Shown: piece by piece, positions 1-7,544 of the stretch | Layout: each line of letters opens with the position of its first letter | How positions within the stretch are numbered: the first letter of the stretch is position 1 | DNA from: Pedobacter sp. Leaf170 | Lineage (GTDB): Bacteria > Bacteroidota > Bacteroidia > Sphingobacteriales > Sphingobacteriaceae | Assembly: GCF_920984665.1 (NCBI RefSeq) | Contig: NZ_CAKLBP010000004.1 | Coordinates: 310,001 to 374,000, forward strand | Reading direction: 5' to 3' | DNA: 64,000 bases | Program-made: the position numbers and the translations under genes | Notes under the pieces: generated by a model | Database searches by the model: none | Told to the model about the DNA's origin: nothing | Seen by the model: only the letters and a program-made list of their open reading frames with translations

Positions 1-923
1 GCGTTATTTGCCTGAGTTTGTTGCATTGCCATCATTTGCTTCATGGTATTGTTCATTCCCTCAGTACTGCCATCAAGGAAAATAACATTGCCTTCGCTGT
101 ACTCTGCAAATTGTTTAATGGCTTCAGTCCACATAGTGAATAAAATTACCGAAGTATCTAAATTAGCTTGTTGCATTTCGTGGGCCGCATTTGTCATACC
201 TTTTGCAACCTCTTCTCTAAATAATGCGATACCCTGACCACGAAGTTGAGCAGCCTCACGCTCGGCAGTTGCAGCGATTTTTATGGCATTACCATCGGCT
301 TCAGCGCCTTTTGTTTTCGTAATTAATAACGCTTGTCCTTCGTTTTCTGCGGCTGCTTTTAAGTTATTTGAAGCCACAACACGACTCATCGAGCGCATAA
401 TTTCTTCATCGAAAGTAATATCGTTTAACTGTAAATCTTGCAAGTGATAACCCCAACCATCTAAAACCTGGTCGATTTGCTCTTTAACATGTAGCACAAT
501 TTCATTTCTTTGTGCCAATACATTTGCCTGCTTTTGGGTGGCAACATAAGCCCGAATAGAACCTTCAATTGTTCTGATTAACGCCTGCATTAGGTTGGTC
601 GCATCAACAAATTTAAAAGCTACATTTTTTATGGTTTCTTCATCCTGATTTATAACCGAATAAAGCAACATGGCTTTAAAATACACATTAGCCTGATCTT
701 GAGTAACCGCCTGAAATGACAGTTCTACGGAACGATTCTGGATGGAAATACGTGAATAAATTTGCTCGATTAATGGAATTTTAAAATTTAAACCCGGACG
801 AAGCAAACGTTGGTATTTACCAAAAACAGTTACCACTGCTATAGTACCTTGCTTTACCGTAACAAAAGAGCTTAATAGAATGATAACACCAATAAAAATG
901 AGAATGTAGATTGTATATTGCAT
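1..923 (-). CDS. SPFH/Band 7 domain membrane protein, 3' end beyond window
   Basis: Translating the minus strand from the ATG at 921-923 gives an open frame of about 307 codons that runs off the left edge without a stop. Residues about 3-22 form one hydrophobic anchor. The prohibitin-like core follows, with the typical start VTVFGKYQRLLRPGLNFKIP, then a helical region rich in Ala, Glu and Arg (AEREAAQLRGQGIA) and a tail with NNTMKQMMAMQQTQAN. Family members form large oligomeric membrane scaffolds, often linked to proteases or membrane microdomains. The partner cannot be named because the downstream side lies outside the window. It is transcribed divergently from the M13 peptidase gene across about 90 bp. 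Confidence 0.88.
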   Translation of the reverse strand, partial: MQYTIYILIFIGVIILLSSFVTVKQGTIAVVTVFGKYQRLLRPGLNFKIPLIEQIYSRISIQNRSVELSFQAVTQDQANVYFKAMLLYSVINQDEETIKNVAFKFVDATNLMQALIRTIEGSIRAYVATQKQANVLAQRNEIVLHVKEQIDQVLDGWGYHLQDLQLNDITFDEEIMRSMSRVVASNNLKAAAENEGQALLITKTKGAEADGNAIKIAATAEREAAQLRGQGIALFREEVAKGMTNAAHEMQQANLDTSVILFTMWTEAIKQFAEYSEGNVIFLDGSTEGMNNTMKQMMAMQQTQANN

Positions 924-1012
924 AACTAGATTTTTTTATGAAGTTAGAAAAAATTTAATATAAACTACCTGCTGCATTTTGTAGCTTTACTTAACTAACT
1001 TTTTAGAAACGT

Positions 1013-3055
1013 ATGAAAAAACAATTAATTCTGCCTGCAGCTGTGTTGTTAATGTTAGCTGCTTGCCAAAATGACAAAAGCCACCAGGCAAATGAGGCTG
1101 ACCAAAGAACTGTATTTTTTGATACAGCCGGTATGGATACAACCGTAAAACCTGGTGATAACTTTTTCCTTTATGCGAATGGAAAATGGCTTAAAGAAAC
1201 CGAAATTCCAAAAACCGAAACTGGTTGGGGATCTTTTTATACTTTGTATAATGATAACCTTAAAAACCTAAAAACCATATTAGAGCAGGCTGCAAAAGGA
1301 AATGCAACCAAAGGTACTGCAGAACAAAAAGTTGGCGATTTTTACGCTAGCGGAATGGACTCAATTACCATCGAAAAACTAGGCATTGAGCCAATAAAGC
1401 CACTTTTATCTCGTATCGATGCGATTAAAGATGGCAAAGATTTAATCAACTTTGTTGCCGATGGCTACAAAAATGCAGAGGGAGATTTACTTGGCTTCGG
1501 CGTTGAACCTGATGATAAAATTAGTAATAAAAATGCGTTGGTATTTTCGCAAACCGGCCTTAATTTACCAGAGAGAAGTTATTATTTAGACCAGGATGAT
1601 AAGGCAAAAAAGATAAGAACACAATACTTGGCATACATTTCTAAAATTTTTGCGCTTGCTGGTGATTCTGCAAACAGTAAAAAATATGCTGACGATATTC
1701 TTAAGCTTGAAACAACGATTGCACAATCGCACTCTACGCCCGTTGAGTTGAGAGATCCGGTAAAGAACTATAATAAATTTGCTGTTGCAGATTTTCAAAA
1801 ACAAGTGCCGGACATTGATTTTAAAAGTGTTTTAAGCAAATTGGGTACAAGTGTAGATACAATAATTGTACGCCAACCCAAATATTATAAAACATTGGCG
1901 GCCTTAATAAAAACACAACCAATAGCCGTTTGGAAAGAAAAATTAAAGTTTGATGCTTTAAACAGTAAAGCCTATGCCCTGCCTCAAAAGTTTAGAGATG
2001 CCAGGTTTGAATTTTTCGATAAAACATTAGCTGGCCGCCAATCGCAAAAAGAGCGTTGGAAATCGATGGTAAATAATACTGATAATAATTTAGGCGATTT
2101 ATTGGGTCAGTTATATGCGGAGCAATATTTTAAACCAGAAGCTAAAAAGAGAATGCTTGAGCTGGTTAATAATTTGCAAAAAGTGTATGAGGATAGAATA
2201 AAAAAACTAGATTGGATGAGTGCTGAAACCAAGAAAAAAGCACTGGAAAAATTAAATGCCTTTGTAAAGAAAATCGGTTATACTGATAAATGGAAAAAAT
2301 ACGATGATGTGGAGATAGCTAAAAATACATTTTTTGCTAACCTTCAATCGGCTGAAAAAAATCAGTATAAAGAAATGATTAATAAGCTTGGTAAACCAGT
2401 TGATAAAAGCGAATGGTTTATGACGCCGCCAACTGTAAACGCATATTATAATCCTGCCTACAATGAGATTGTTTTCCCTGCCGGAATTTTACAATTTCCA
2501 TTTTTTGCATTTAATGCTGATGATGCCATTAATTATGGAGCGATTGGCGCTGTAATTGGTCATGAAATGACTCATGGATTTGATGACCAGGGCAGACAAT
2601 ACGATGCCACCGGAAATTTAAAAGAATGGTGGACAAAAGAAGATGCTGCTAAGTTTAAAACCAAGGCAGACAAAGTTGGTGCATTCTACAGTAATTTTGC
2701 TTTGTTAGATAATCAACATGTTAATGGTGCCTTGACAATGGGCGAAAACCTGGCAGATTTAGGCGGCTTAAATATTGCTTATGATGCGTTTAAATTAACT
2801 AAACAAGGAAAAGAAACTGATAAAATTGATGGCTTTACTCCAGATCAACGTTTCTTTTTAAGTTTTGCTCAGGTTTGGAGAATCAAGAATCGTGATGAAA
2901 CAATGCGTGTGCGTTTAAAAACTGATCCACATAGCCCGGAAATGTTCAGAGTAAATGGCCCAGTTTATAATATGGAAGCATTTTATAAAGCATTTAATGT
3001 ACCGGCAACAGCAAAAATGTACATTGCGCCTGAGAATAGATTAGGCGTTTGGTAA
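1013..3055 (+). CDS. M13 family zinc metallopeptidase (neprilysin/PepO-like lipoprotein)
   Basis: The 680-residue protein starts with a lipoprotein signal (LLMLAAC lipobox, Cys at about 18), so it is probably anchored in the cell envelope. The M13 signature is complete: HEMTH with zinc ligands His517 and His521 and catalytic Glu518, and GENLADLGG supplying the third ligand near Glu578 and Asp582. The substrate-binding NAYYNP motif lies upstream of these. Length and domain order match bacterial endopeptidases of the neprilysin family, which cut peptides of limited size. The C-terminus reads RLGVW rather than the CRVW of mammalian neprilysin, which is ordinary for bacterial members. It appears to be a single-gene unit followed by a terminator-like hairpin. 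Confidence 0.95.
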   Translation: MKKQLILPAAVLLMLAACQNDKSHQANEADQRTVFFDTAGMDTTVKPGDNFFLYANGKWLKETEIPKTETGWGSFYTLYNDNLKNLKTILEQAAKGNATKGTAEQKVGDFYASGMDSITIEKLGIEPIKPLLSRIDAIKDGKDLINFVADGYKNAEGDLLGFGVEPDDKISNKNALVFSQTGLNLPERSYYLDQDDKAKKIRTQYLAYISKIFALAGDSANSKKYADDILKLETTIAQSHSTPVELRDPVKNYNKFAVADFQKQVPDIDFKSVLSKLGTSVDTIIVRQPKYYKTLAALIKTQPIAVWKEKLKFDALNSKAYALPQKFRDARFEFFDKTLAGRQSQKERWKSMVNNTDNNLGDLLGQLYAEQYFKPEAKKRMLELVNNLQKVYEDRIKKLDWMSAETKKKALEKLNAFVKKIGYTDKWKKYDDVEIAKNTFFANLQSAEKNQYKEMINKLGKPVDKSEWFMTPPTVNAYYNPAYNEIVFPAGILQFPFFAFNADDAINYGAIGAVIGHEMTHGFDDQGRQYDATGNLKEWWTKEDAAKFKTKADKVGAFYSNFALLDNQHVNGALTMGENLADLGGLNIAYDAFKLTKQGKETDKIDGFTPDQRFFLSFAQVWRIKNRDETMRVRLKTDPHSPEMFRVNGPVYNMEAFYKAFNVPATAKMYIAPENRLGVW

Positions 3056-3087
3056 TCTTTAATAACAAGTAAATAGATTTTTACGTT

Positions 3088-3137
3088 AGCCACAGATTTT
3101 ACGGATTAATCATCTGTGAGATCTGTGGCTTTTATTT
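3088..3137 (+). terminator. Hairpin terminator after the M13 peptidase, built from a CACAGAT repeat
   Basis: AGCCACAGAT at 3088-3097 pairs perfectly with ATCTGTGGCT at 3121-3130 and is followed by a T-rich run. The interior (CACAGATTTTACGGATTAA) resembles the dispersed CACAGATTT/CGCAGATT repeats also seen near 9305-9345, so the terminator may derive from a repeat unit. Confidence 0.6.
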
Positions 3138-3207
3138 TTAACATATTTAACGAAGTTTAAAACAAAACGAAACCATTATTGTATTATACTCTGATAAATT
3201 TTAACAT

Positions 3208-3393
3208 ATGAATGTAAAACGCACTTTTGGAACAATATTAACCATATTAGGTGTTATTGGATTAATTTATGCAGGTTATGGTTTTGTACAACACAGCCAA
3301 GATACACGCGGACTGATGGTTTACGGTATAATTGGTTTGATTTTCTTTGTATCAGGTATTGGCCTGGTTAAGAATACTAAAGATGAAAGTTAA
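3208..3393 (+). CDS. Small two-helix membrane protein, function unknown
   Basis: The 61-residue protein has two predicted membrane helices (about residues 8-27 and 37-54) joined by a short polar loop containing HSQDTRG, and ends in a charged tail. The first helix has the pattern ILTILGVIGLIYAGYGFV. The family was not recognised with confidence; small proteins of this layout are frequent in Sphingobacteriaceae. It lies upstream of the XRE regulator but is separated from it by a promoter-like sequence, so co-transcription is not required. The start at 3208 follows an A/T-rich leader without a clear Shine-Dalgarno site. Confidence 0.6.
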   Translation: MNVKRTFGTILTILGVIGLIYAGYGFVQHSQDTRGLMVYGIIGLIFFVSGIGLVKNTKDES

Positions 3394-3416
3394 ACTTCAT
3401 TAACTCCTATAATTTG

Positions 3417-3458
3417 TTTTGAGAATGCGATCATATTCGTATTTTTGCATTCTCAAAA
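3417..3458 (+). promoter_or_regulatory. Promoter enclosed by a perfect 12-bp inverted repeat (candidate XRE operator)
   Basis: A TTTTG element at 3417-3421 and TATTTTTG at 3440-3447 are 18 bp apart, which fits the Bacteroidota -33/-7 promoter pattern. The same stretch is bounded by TTTTGAGAATGC (3417-3428) and its exact reverse complement GCATTCTCAAAA (3447-3458). The arms overlap both promoter elements, and the XRE start codon is about 30 bp downstream. Autorepression by the adjacent XRE protein is an inference. The repeat could also fold in RNA, but it lacks a terminal T run. Confidence 0.6.
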
Positions 3459-3489
3459 TCATCCCAAAATTTATTTAAAACTCTAAATT

Positions 3490-3708
3490 ATGGGACAAGA
3501 TATGCGATATCAACTTATAGGTGATACAATTCGTACGAGACGAGTTGAATTAAAAATTACTCAAGAAAAAATGGCTGGCCTGCTTAACATTGCTACCGCC
3601 ACCTACTCTAAAAACGAAAAGCAAGCAAAAGATATACCTCTGGAAAGACTCTTCCATATTGCTTTAATCTTAAACTTATCTGCTGAAGAAATACTAATAC
3701 AAAAATAA
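3490..3708 (+). CDS. Small XRE-family helix-turn-helix regulator
   Basis: The 72-residue protein is essentially a single Cro/C1-type DNA-binding domain. Residues about 11-65 cover the five-helix fold, with the turn region ITQEKMAGLLNIATATYSKN and the C-terminal helix ending in AEEILIQK. It has no sensor or dimerisation extension, so it probably dimerises through the domain itself or serves as an antitoxin-like or autoregulatory repressor. The promoter-spanning inverted repeat just upstream supports autoregulation. The gene ends one base before the convergent small membrane-protein gene at 3710. No toxin-like partner of recognisable family is adjacent. Confidence 0.8.
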   Translation: MGQDMRYQLIGDTIRTRRVELKITQEKMAGLLNIATATYSKNEKQAKDIPLERLFHIALILNLSAEEILIQK

Positions 3709-3709
3709 T

Positions 3710-3901
3710 CTACTTATTTTTTCTTTTGCTTTTGATAATCAGATATTGGCTATAGGCTACTACCGAACCTGCAAGAATAATTATACCAGCAGACAATAAA
3801 TTTTTAGGATTTTGGTTGATGTAAAATGCAGCAGCAAAAACTAAAATTACTGCGCTTATGCAAATTATATAATGTATGTAAATTAAATTTTTCATTAACA
3901 A
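3710..3901 (-). CDS. Small two-helix membrane protein, function unknown
   Basis: The 63-residue protein has two hydrophobic segments (about residues 6-28 and 34-54) with a short NQNPKNLL loop between them and a basic C-terminus ending KSKRKNK, which suggests the tail stays in the cytoplasm. No family was recognised. It is convergent with the XRE gene and upstream of the CapA-like gene on the same strand, with only about 30 bp to that gene's stop. It may be a real small gene, but support rests on its membrane-like composition alone. Confidence 0.45.
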   Translation of the reverse strand: MLMKNLIYIHYIICISAVILVFAAAFYINQNPKNLLSAGIIILAGSVVAYSQYLIIKSKRKNK

Positions 3902-3933
3902 ATGGTCTTAATTATAGGGAGGTTAAGCAAACT

Positions 3934-5028
3934 TTAATCTTTTAAGCTTATTTTATTGTTTTCAAATTTTAATTGATGGCCATTAAAATCAATATCCGTT
4001 AGCTCTTTAATTTTCTTAAATGCAGTATAATTTTCATCAAGCGTTAAACCGTTAATTTTATCTTGCTTAACCGAAATCATATTTGCAAATAAGAAATCGC
4101 CTCTACTATTAATTTTAAGCTGCAAAAGAGGTGCAAAACCATTTGAACCTTTAAGGCTAAACATGCCATAAGTACAAAAGTTACCTAAACTGTATGCTAT
4201 AAATTTATTTTTATACACTTCTACAGCTCGGCTTACATGCGGCCCATGCCCCAAAACCACATCAGCACCGGCATCAATTACAGCATGCGCAAATGCGTAA
4301 ACATTTCCACGATTTTCATTGTAAAAAATTTCGTTTTTTCGTGTTACGTGTTCAAACCTTGCACCTTCTCCTCCACCATGAAAAGAAACGATTACAATAT
4401 CAGCAATTGCTTTAAGCCTTGCAACCAGCGCTTTAGCACTATCAATTTTATTTATTGATACGGTATTTTCGTTTGGAGCAAAGGCACAAAAGGCATATTT
4501 AACACTATCTTTTTCAAAAACATCAAAAGGTTTATTTAGCTGGCCGGCATAATGAATTTGGAGTGAATCTAAAATTCTTGCGGTATTTTTACGGCCTTTT
4601 GCATCAAAATCACCTACATGGTTATTGGCAATACTTAAAACATTAAAACCTGCCTTTTTGTAGATGCCTGCATAACGCTCGGGCATTCTGAAAGCGTAAC
4701 AATTGTTTGGATTAATGCCATTACATTTTGTAGAATTTCCAGAATTTAGAAAGCATCCTTCTAAATTTCCAAAAACGATGTCGCCTTTTAAAAGACTGTC
4801 AACCGCCTTAAAGCTACCTACAGCATCATCGGGTGGAAGATTAACTTTGGATGGAAATGCCGAACCAAGCATAATATCGCCAACTGCAGTTATGGTAATT
4901 GTATCTTTTATTTTTCTGGCAACAGTATCTGCTTTGTCGATAGGTAGGGTTTGAGCATTATTGCTCGTACAACTGATAATTGCTATTAAAATGAGGAATG
5001 ATAGAATTATGCTAGCGGTTAATTTCAT
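3934..5028 (-). CDS. CapA family lipoprotein (metallophosphatase-like)
   Basis: The 364-residue protein begins with a lipoprotein signal (AIISC lipobox, Cys about 20). The rest is a CapA/PgsA-type calcineurin-like domain: ITAVGDIMLGS near residue 48, GNLEG, SIANNHVGDFDAKG, IVSFHGGGEG, ADVVLGHGPHV and YSLGNF. These motifs supply the metal ligands of the two-metal centre. Family members take part in poly-gamma-glutamate or capsule production in Bacillus and in uncharacterised envelope processes elsewhere. No pgsB/capB or pgsC homologue lies nearby, so a role in poly-gamma-glutamate is not supported here; a surface phosphodiesterase or phosphatase role is an inference. Confidence 0.85.
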   Translation of the reverse strand: MKLTASIILSFLILIAIISCTSNNAQTLPIDKADTVARKIKDTITITAVGDIMLGSAFPSKVNLPPDDAVGSFKAVDSLLKGDIVFGNLEGCFLNSGNSTKCNGINPNNCYAFRMPERYAGIYKKAGFNVLSIANNHVGDFDAKGRKNTARILDSLQIHYAGQLNKPFDVFEKDSVKYAFCAFAPNENTVSINKIDSAKALVARLKAIADIVIVSFHGGGEGARFEHVTRKNEIFYNENRGNVYAFAHAVIDAGADVVLGHGPHVSRAVEVYKNKFIAYSLGNFCTYGMFSLKGSNGFAPLLQLKINSRGDFLFANMISVKQDKINGLTLDENYTAFKKIKELTDIDFNGHQLKFENNKISLKD

Positions 5029-5077
5029 TAAGTAGTCAATTAAAGTTATGTGCTTCCAATAAATAGCTATCGCTGTA

Positions 5078-5103
5078 AGATTCTGAAATAAATTCAGAAT
5101 GAC
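5078..5103 (-). repeat. Dispersed hairpin repeat unit, ATTCT/AGAAT variant
   Basis: Read on the minus strand, this 26-base unit begins GTC, then ATTCT, a loop starting GA, AGAAT and CT. It matches the layout of units at 9225-9250, 12021-12044 and 57133-57158, which carry different but still complementary stems. It lies between the CapA-like and NlpC genes. Confidence 0.6.
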
Positions 5104-5134
5104 GACTATAGTTGAACGGGGGTATGTATAAAAA

Positions 5135-5162
5135 AATCCTCCAAAATTGCTTTTGGAGGATT
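5135..5162 (-). terminator. Rho-independent terminator of the NlpC/P60 gene
   Basis: Perfect 12-bp stem AATCCTCCAAAA / TTTTGGAGGATT with the 4-base loop TTGC (5147-5150). On the minus strand it is followed by a run of T (complement of the A run at 5129-5134), so it terminates the leftward NlpC transcript about 45 bp after that gene's stop. Confidence 0.85.
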
Positions 5163-5206
5163 GTATATATTTATTTTAAGTCGTTATTCTACAATCTTAA
5201 ATTTAT

Positions 5207-5764
5207 TTATTCTACTGTAAAATCTTTCTTAAACGACTCTAAAATACGGCCACCTTTATAAAAATAACGGCTGTAATAAGGCTCATTTAAATTGCTGATA
5301 ACTACCCCACGAGAACTTGATGCGTGAGCAAATCTGTTATCTCCTAAATAAATACCGATGTGAGAAATGCTTCTGCTTTTTATTTTGAAGAAAACTAAAT
5401 CGCCTTCTCTTAAATCTTCTTTAGATAATGGATCAACCATGCTAAAAATATCTCTTGAATTTCTTCTGATGGTTGTGTTGAAAACTTTATCGTAAATAGC
5501 TTTGGTAAAAGCTGAACAATCGATGCCTCTTTTGGTATTTCCACCGAAACTGTAAGGCGTTCCAATCCATTCGTAAACGAATTTGTATAATTTTAAATTA
5601 GATGTTGCATCTACAGCTACACCCATAACCTGAGAAAAATACTGAGAAGCCAGGTTATCTGGGTCATTTAATTCTTTGCCTGTTTCTTTTGTTTTTGTTT
5701 GCGCAAATGCGGCGGAGAGCGTGCAAATAGCGATTAGAGATGAAAACAAAAATTTTTTAATCAT
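5207..5764 (-). CDS. Secreted NlpC/P60 (C40) peptidoglycan endopeptidase
   Basis: The 185-residue protein has a Sec signal peptide (residues 1-21, ending SAAFAQ) and one C-terminal NlpC/P60 domain. Catalytic Cys83 sits in GIDCSAFTKAIY, His135 in SHIGIYLGD and His147 in FAHASSSRG, matching the Cys-His-His triad of Spr-type enzymes that cut gamma-D-Glu-diaminopimelate bonds in stem peptides. The G-T-P-Y-S-F-G-G motif before the Cys is typical. No separate wall-binding domain is present; residues 22-55 are probably a linker. It is a single-gene unit with its own terminator. Export to the periplasm and a role in wall turnover follow from the family. Confidence 0.92.
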   Translation of the reverse strand: MIKKFLFSSLIAICTLSAAFAQTKTKETGKELNDPDNLASQYFSQVMGVAVDATSNLKLYKFVYEWIGTPYSFGGNTKRGIDCSAFTKAIYDKVFNTTIRRNSRDIFSMVDPLSKEDLREGDLVFFKIKSRSISHIGIYLGDNRFAHASSSRGVVISNLNEPYYSRYFYKGGRILESFKKDFTVE

Positions 5765-6518
5765 GTTATACAGTTATGTTTGGGTACTTCACTTACACAT
5801 TAACGTACACCAGCTAGGGCTTATTGTCTGAGTTTCAAAATTATTAATTAAACAAATGTTATCCAAATGTTTGTTGTTAAAAACCTAAAGTTATTAACAT
5901 TTTTTCTTTTTTGGAAGATGCTTTGATAGGAATATAGCTATAGGTTTTGTGATTTATCACAAGTATTTATTTCGAAGAAAAACTCAAAACTTGTTTTCGC
6001 ACACATATTTAGTTATGATATTTTGTAATCATTAAAGGCTTAAAGTTAATTTCTAAAACAATGGTTTTAACGATAACCAAATTATACAGGCTGTAAAATG
6101 GTATTTATTAGAACAGGCTCAAATTAAATAAGCCCGACAGCAGCAATTATACTTTTTTGATGCAATTCCTAAAAATCAGCAGAAAATTTCGATAAAAAAG
6201 ATAATGCGAATGGCGGGACTGATGTAACCGATTTACTACTTCAATTGCCTTTCTAAAAATCTTTATATTATGAATAATTTGCCTTTTGCAGAATTAAATT
6301 TTACTTGTATTTAAAATCAATATCTTGAAAAATTGCAAAGTTAAACTTCTATAAAATCGGCTACTTAGTGTAAATGCCAGAGATTTGATTTATTTAATTG
6401 TAAAACAACTATTAAGTGATATTTTAACCCTATTATTATGATGTTTTTACAATAGAAAGTGACAAAAATTACAATAAAAAAATTAGATTTGCTGTCGCAA
6501 AAAACAAATAACCTTAAA
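5765..6518. other. Long AT-rich intergenic region, no intact gene
   Basis: About 750 bp separate the leftward NlpC gene from pdhA. No intact ORF with family character was found. Around 6060-6240 one plus-strand frame reads through only one stop with gene-like composition (QAVKWYLLEQAQIK, stop, then ARQQLYFFDAIPKNQQK), which may be a decayed gene remnant. The rest is AT-rich and presumably holds the promoters of both flanking genes. Confidence 0.4.
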
Positions 6519-7514
6519 ATGAGTGCAGTAGAAATAAATAAAGATACCTGGTTGAAGTGGTTCGAGTCGATGTTGCTTATGCGCAAATTCGAAGAAAAAA
6601 CTGGCCAGTTATACGGACAACAAAAAATTCGTGGCTTTTGTCATTTATACATTGGACAAGAAGCTGTAGTTGCAGGAGCAATTTCTGCAATGCAAAAAGG
6701 CGATTCGATGATTACTACTTACCGTGATCATGCTCATGCATTAGCTTTAGGCGTAAGTGCCGATAGTATTATGGCTGAAATGTATGGTAAAGCTACTGGT
6801 TGCTCTAAAGGTAAAGGTGGTTCTATGCACATGTTTAGCAAAGAGCATAACTTTTATGGTGGCCATGCAATTGTTGGAGGTCAAATTCCACTAGGTGCTG
6901 GTGTTGCTTTTGCAGAAAAATATAAAGGAACAGACAACGTAAATATTTGTTATATGGGCGATGGTGCGGTGCGCCAGGGTGCATTAAACGAAACTTTTAA
7001 CATGGCTATGTTGTGGAAATTGCCTGTGGTTTTTGTTTGCGAAAACAACGGTTATGCAATGGGTACGTCGGTACAACGCACAACAAACATGACAGATATT
7101 TACAAAATAGGTTTAGGTTTTGATATGCCTTGCGCTCCTGTTGATGGTATGGACCCTGTTGCTGTACACAATGCAATGGATGAGGCCATTCAACGTGCCC
7201 GTAAAGGTGAAGGACCAACTTTCTTAGAAATGAGAACTTACCGTTACCGCGGTCACTCTATGTCTGACCCTGCTAAATACCGCTCTAAAGAAGAATTAGA
7301 AGATTATAAAGCAAAAGATCCGGTTGAGCATGCAAGAGAAACTATTCTTAAAGAAAAGTATGCTGATGAAAAATGGATTGAAGAAGTAGAAGCTAAAGTT
7401 AAAGCTACGGTAGACCAGGCTGTGAAATTTGCAGAAGAATCTCCTTGGCCAGATGCATCTGAGTTGTACAAAGATGTATACATGACTGAGAACTACCCTT
7501 ACGTAATGGACTAA
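6519..7514 (+). CDS. pdhA: Pyruvate dehydrogenase E1 component, alpha subunit
   Basis: Thiamine-diphosphate-dependent E1-alpha subunit that decarboxylates pyruvate and passes the acetyl group to the E2 lipoyl arm. The thiamine diphosphate motif is clear: GDGAVRQGALNE through to FVCENNGYAMGTS. The phosphorylation-loop-like segment YRYRGHSMSDPAKYRSKEE is also present. I chose the ATG at 6519 (331 residues, starting MSAVEINKDTW) over the in-frame ATG at 6459, because the extra 20 residues are lysine-rich and unlike the family, while the shorter form has the usual length. The E2 gene follows 30 bp downstream. The E1-beta gene is not in the window, so the complex's genes are split, as is common in this phylum. 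Confidence 0.95.
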   Translation: MSAVEINKDTWLKWFESMLLMRKFEEKTGQLYGQQKIRGFCHLYIGQEAVVAGAISAMQKGDSMITTYRDHAHALALGVSADSIMAEMYGKATGCSKGKGGSMHMFSKEHNFYGGHAIVGGQIPLGAGVAFAEKYKGTDNVNICYMGDGAVRQGALNETFNMAMLWKLPVVFVCENNGYAMGTSVQRTTNMTDIYKIGLGFDMPCAPVDGMDPVAVHNAMDEAIQRARKGEGPTFLEMRTYRYRGHSMSDPAKYRSKEELEDYKAKDPVEHARETILKEKYADEKWIEEVEAKVKATVDQAVKFAEESPWPDASELYKDVYMTENYPYVMD

Positions 7515-7544
7515 TTTTATAAAGATTTCAATTAATTAGATATA

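Noticed and set aside
3208..3901. Toxin-antitoxin module around the XRE gene
   Set aside because: The neighbours are small two-helix proteins, but one is convergent and none matches a known toxin family; the regulator is kept as autoregulatory only.
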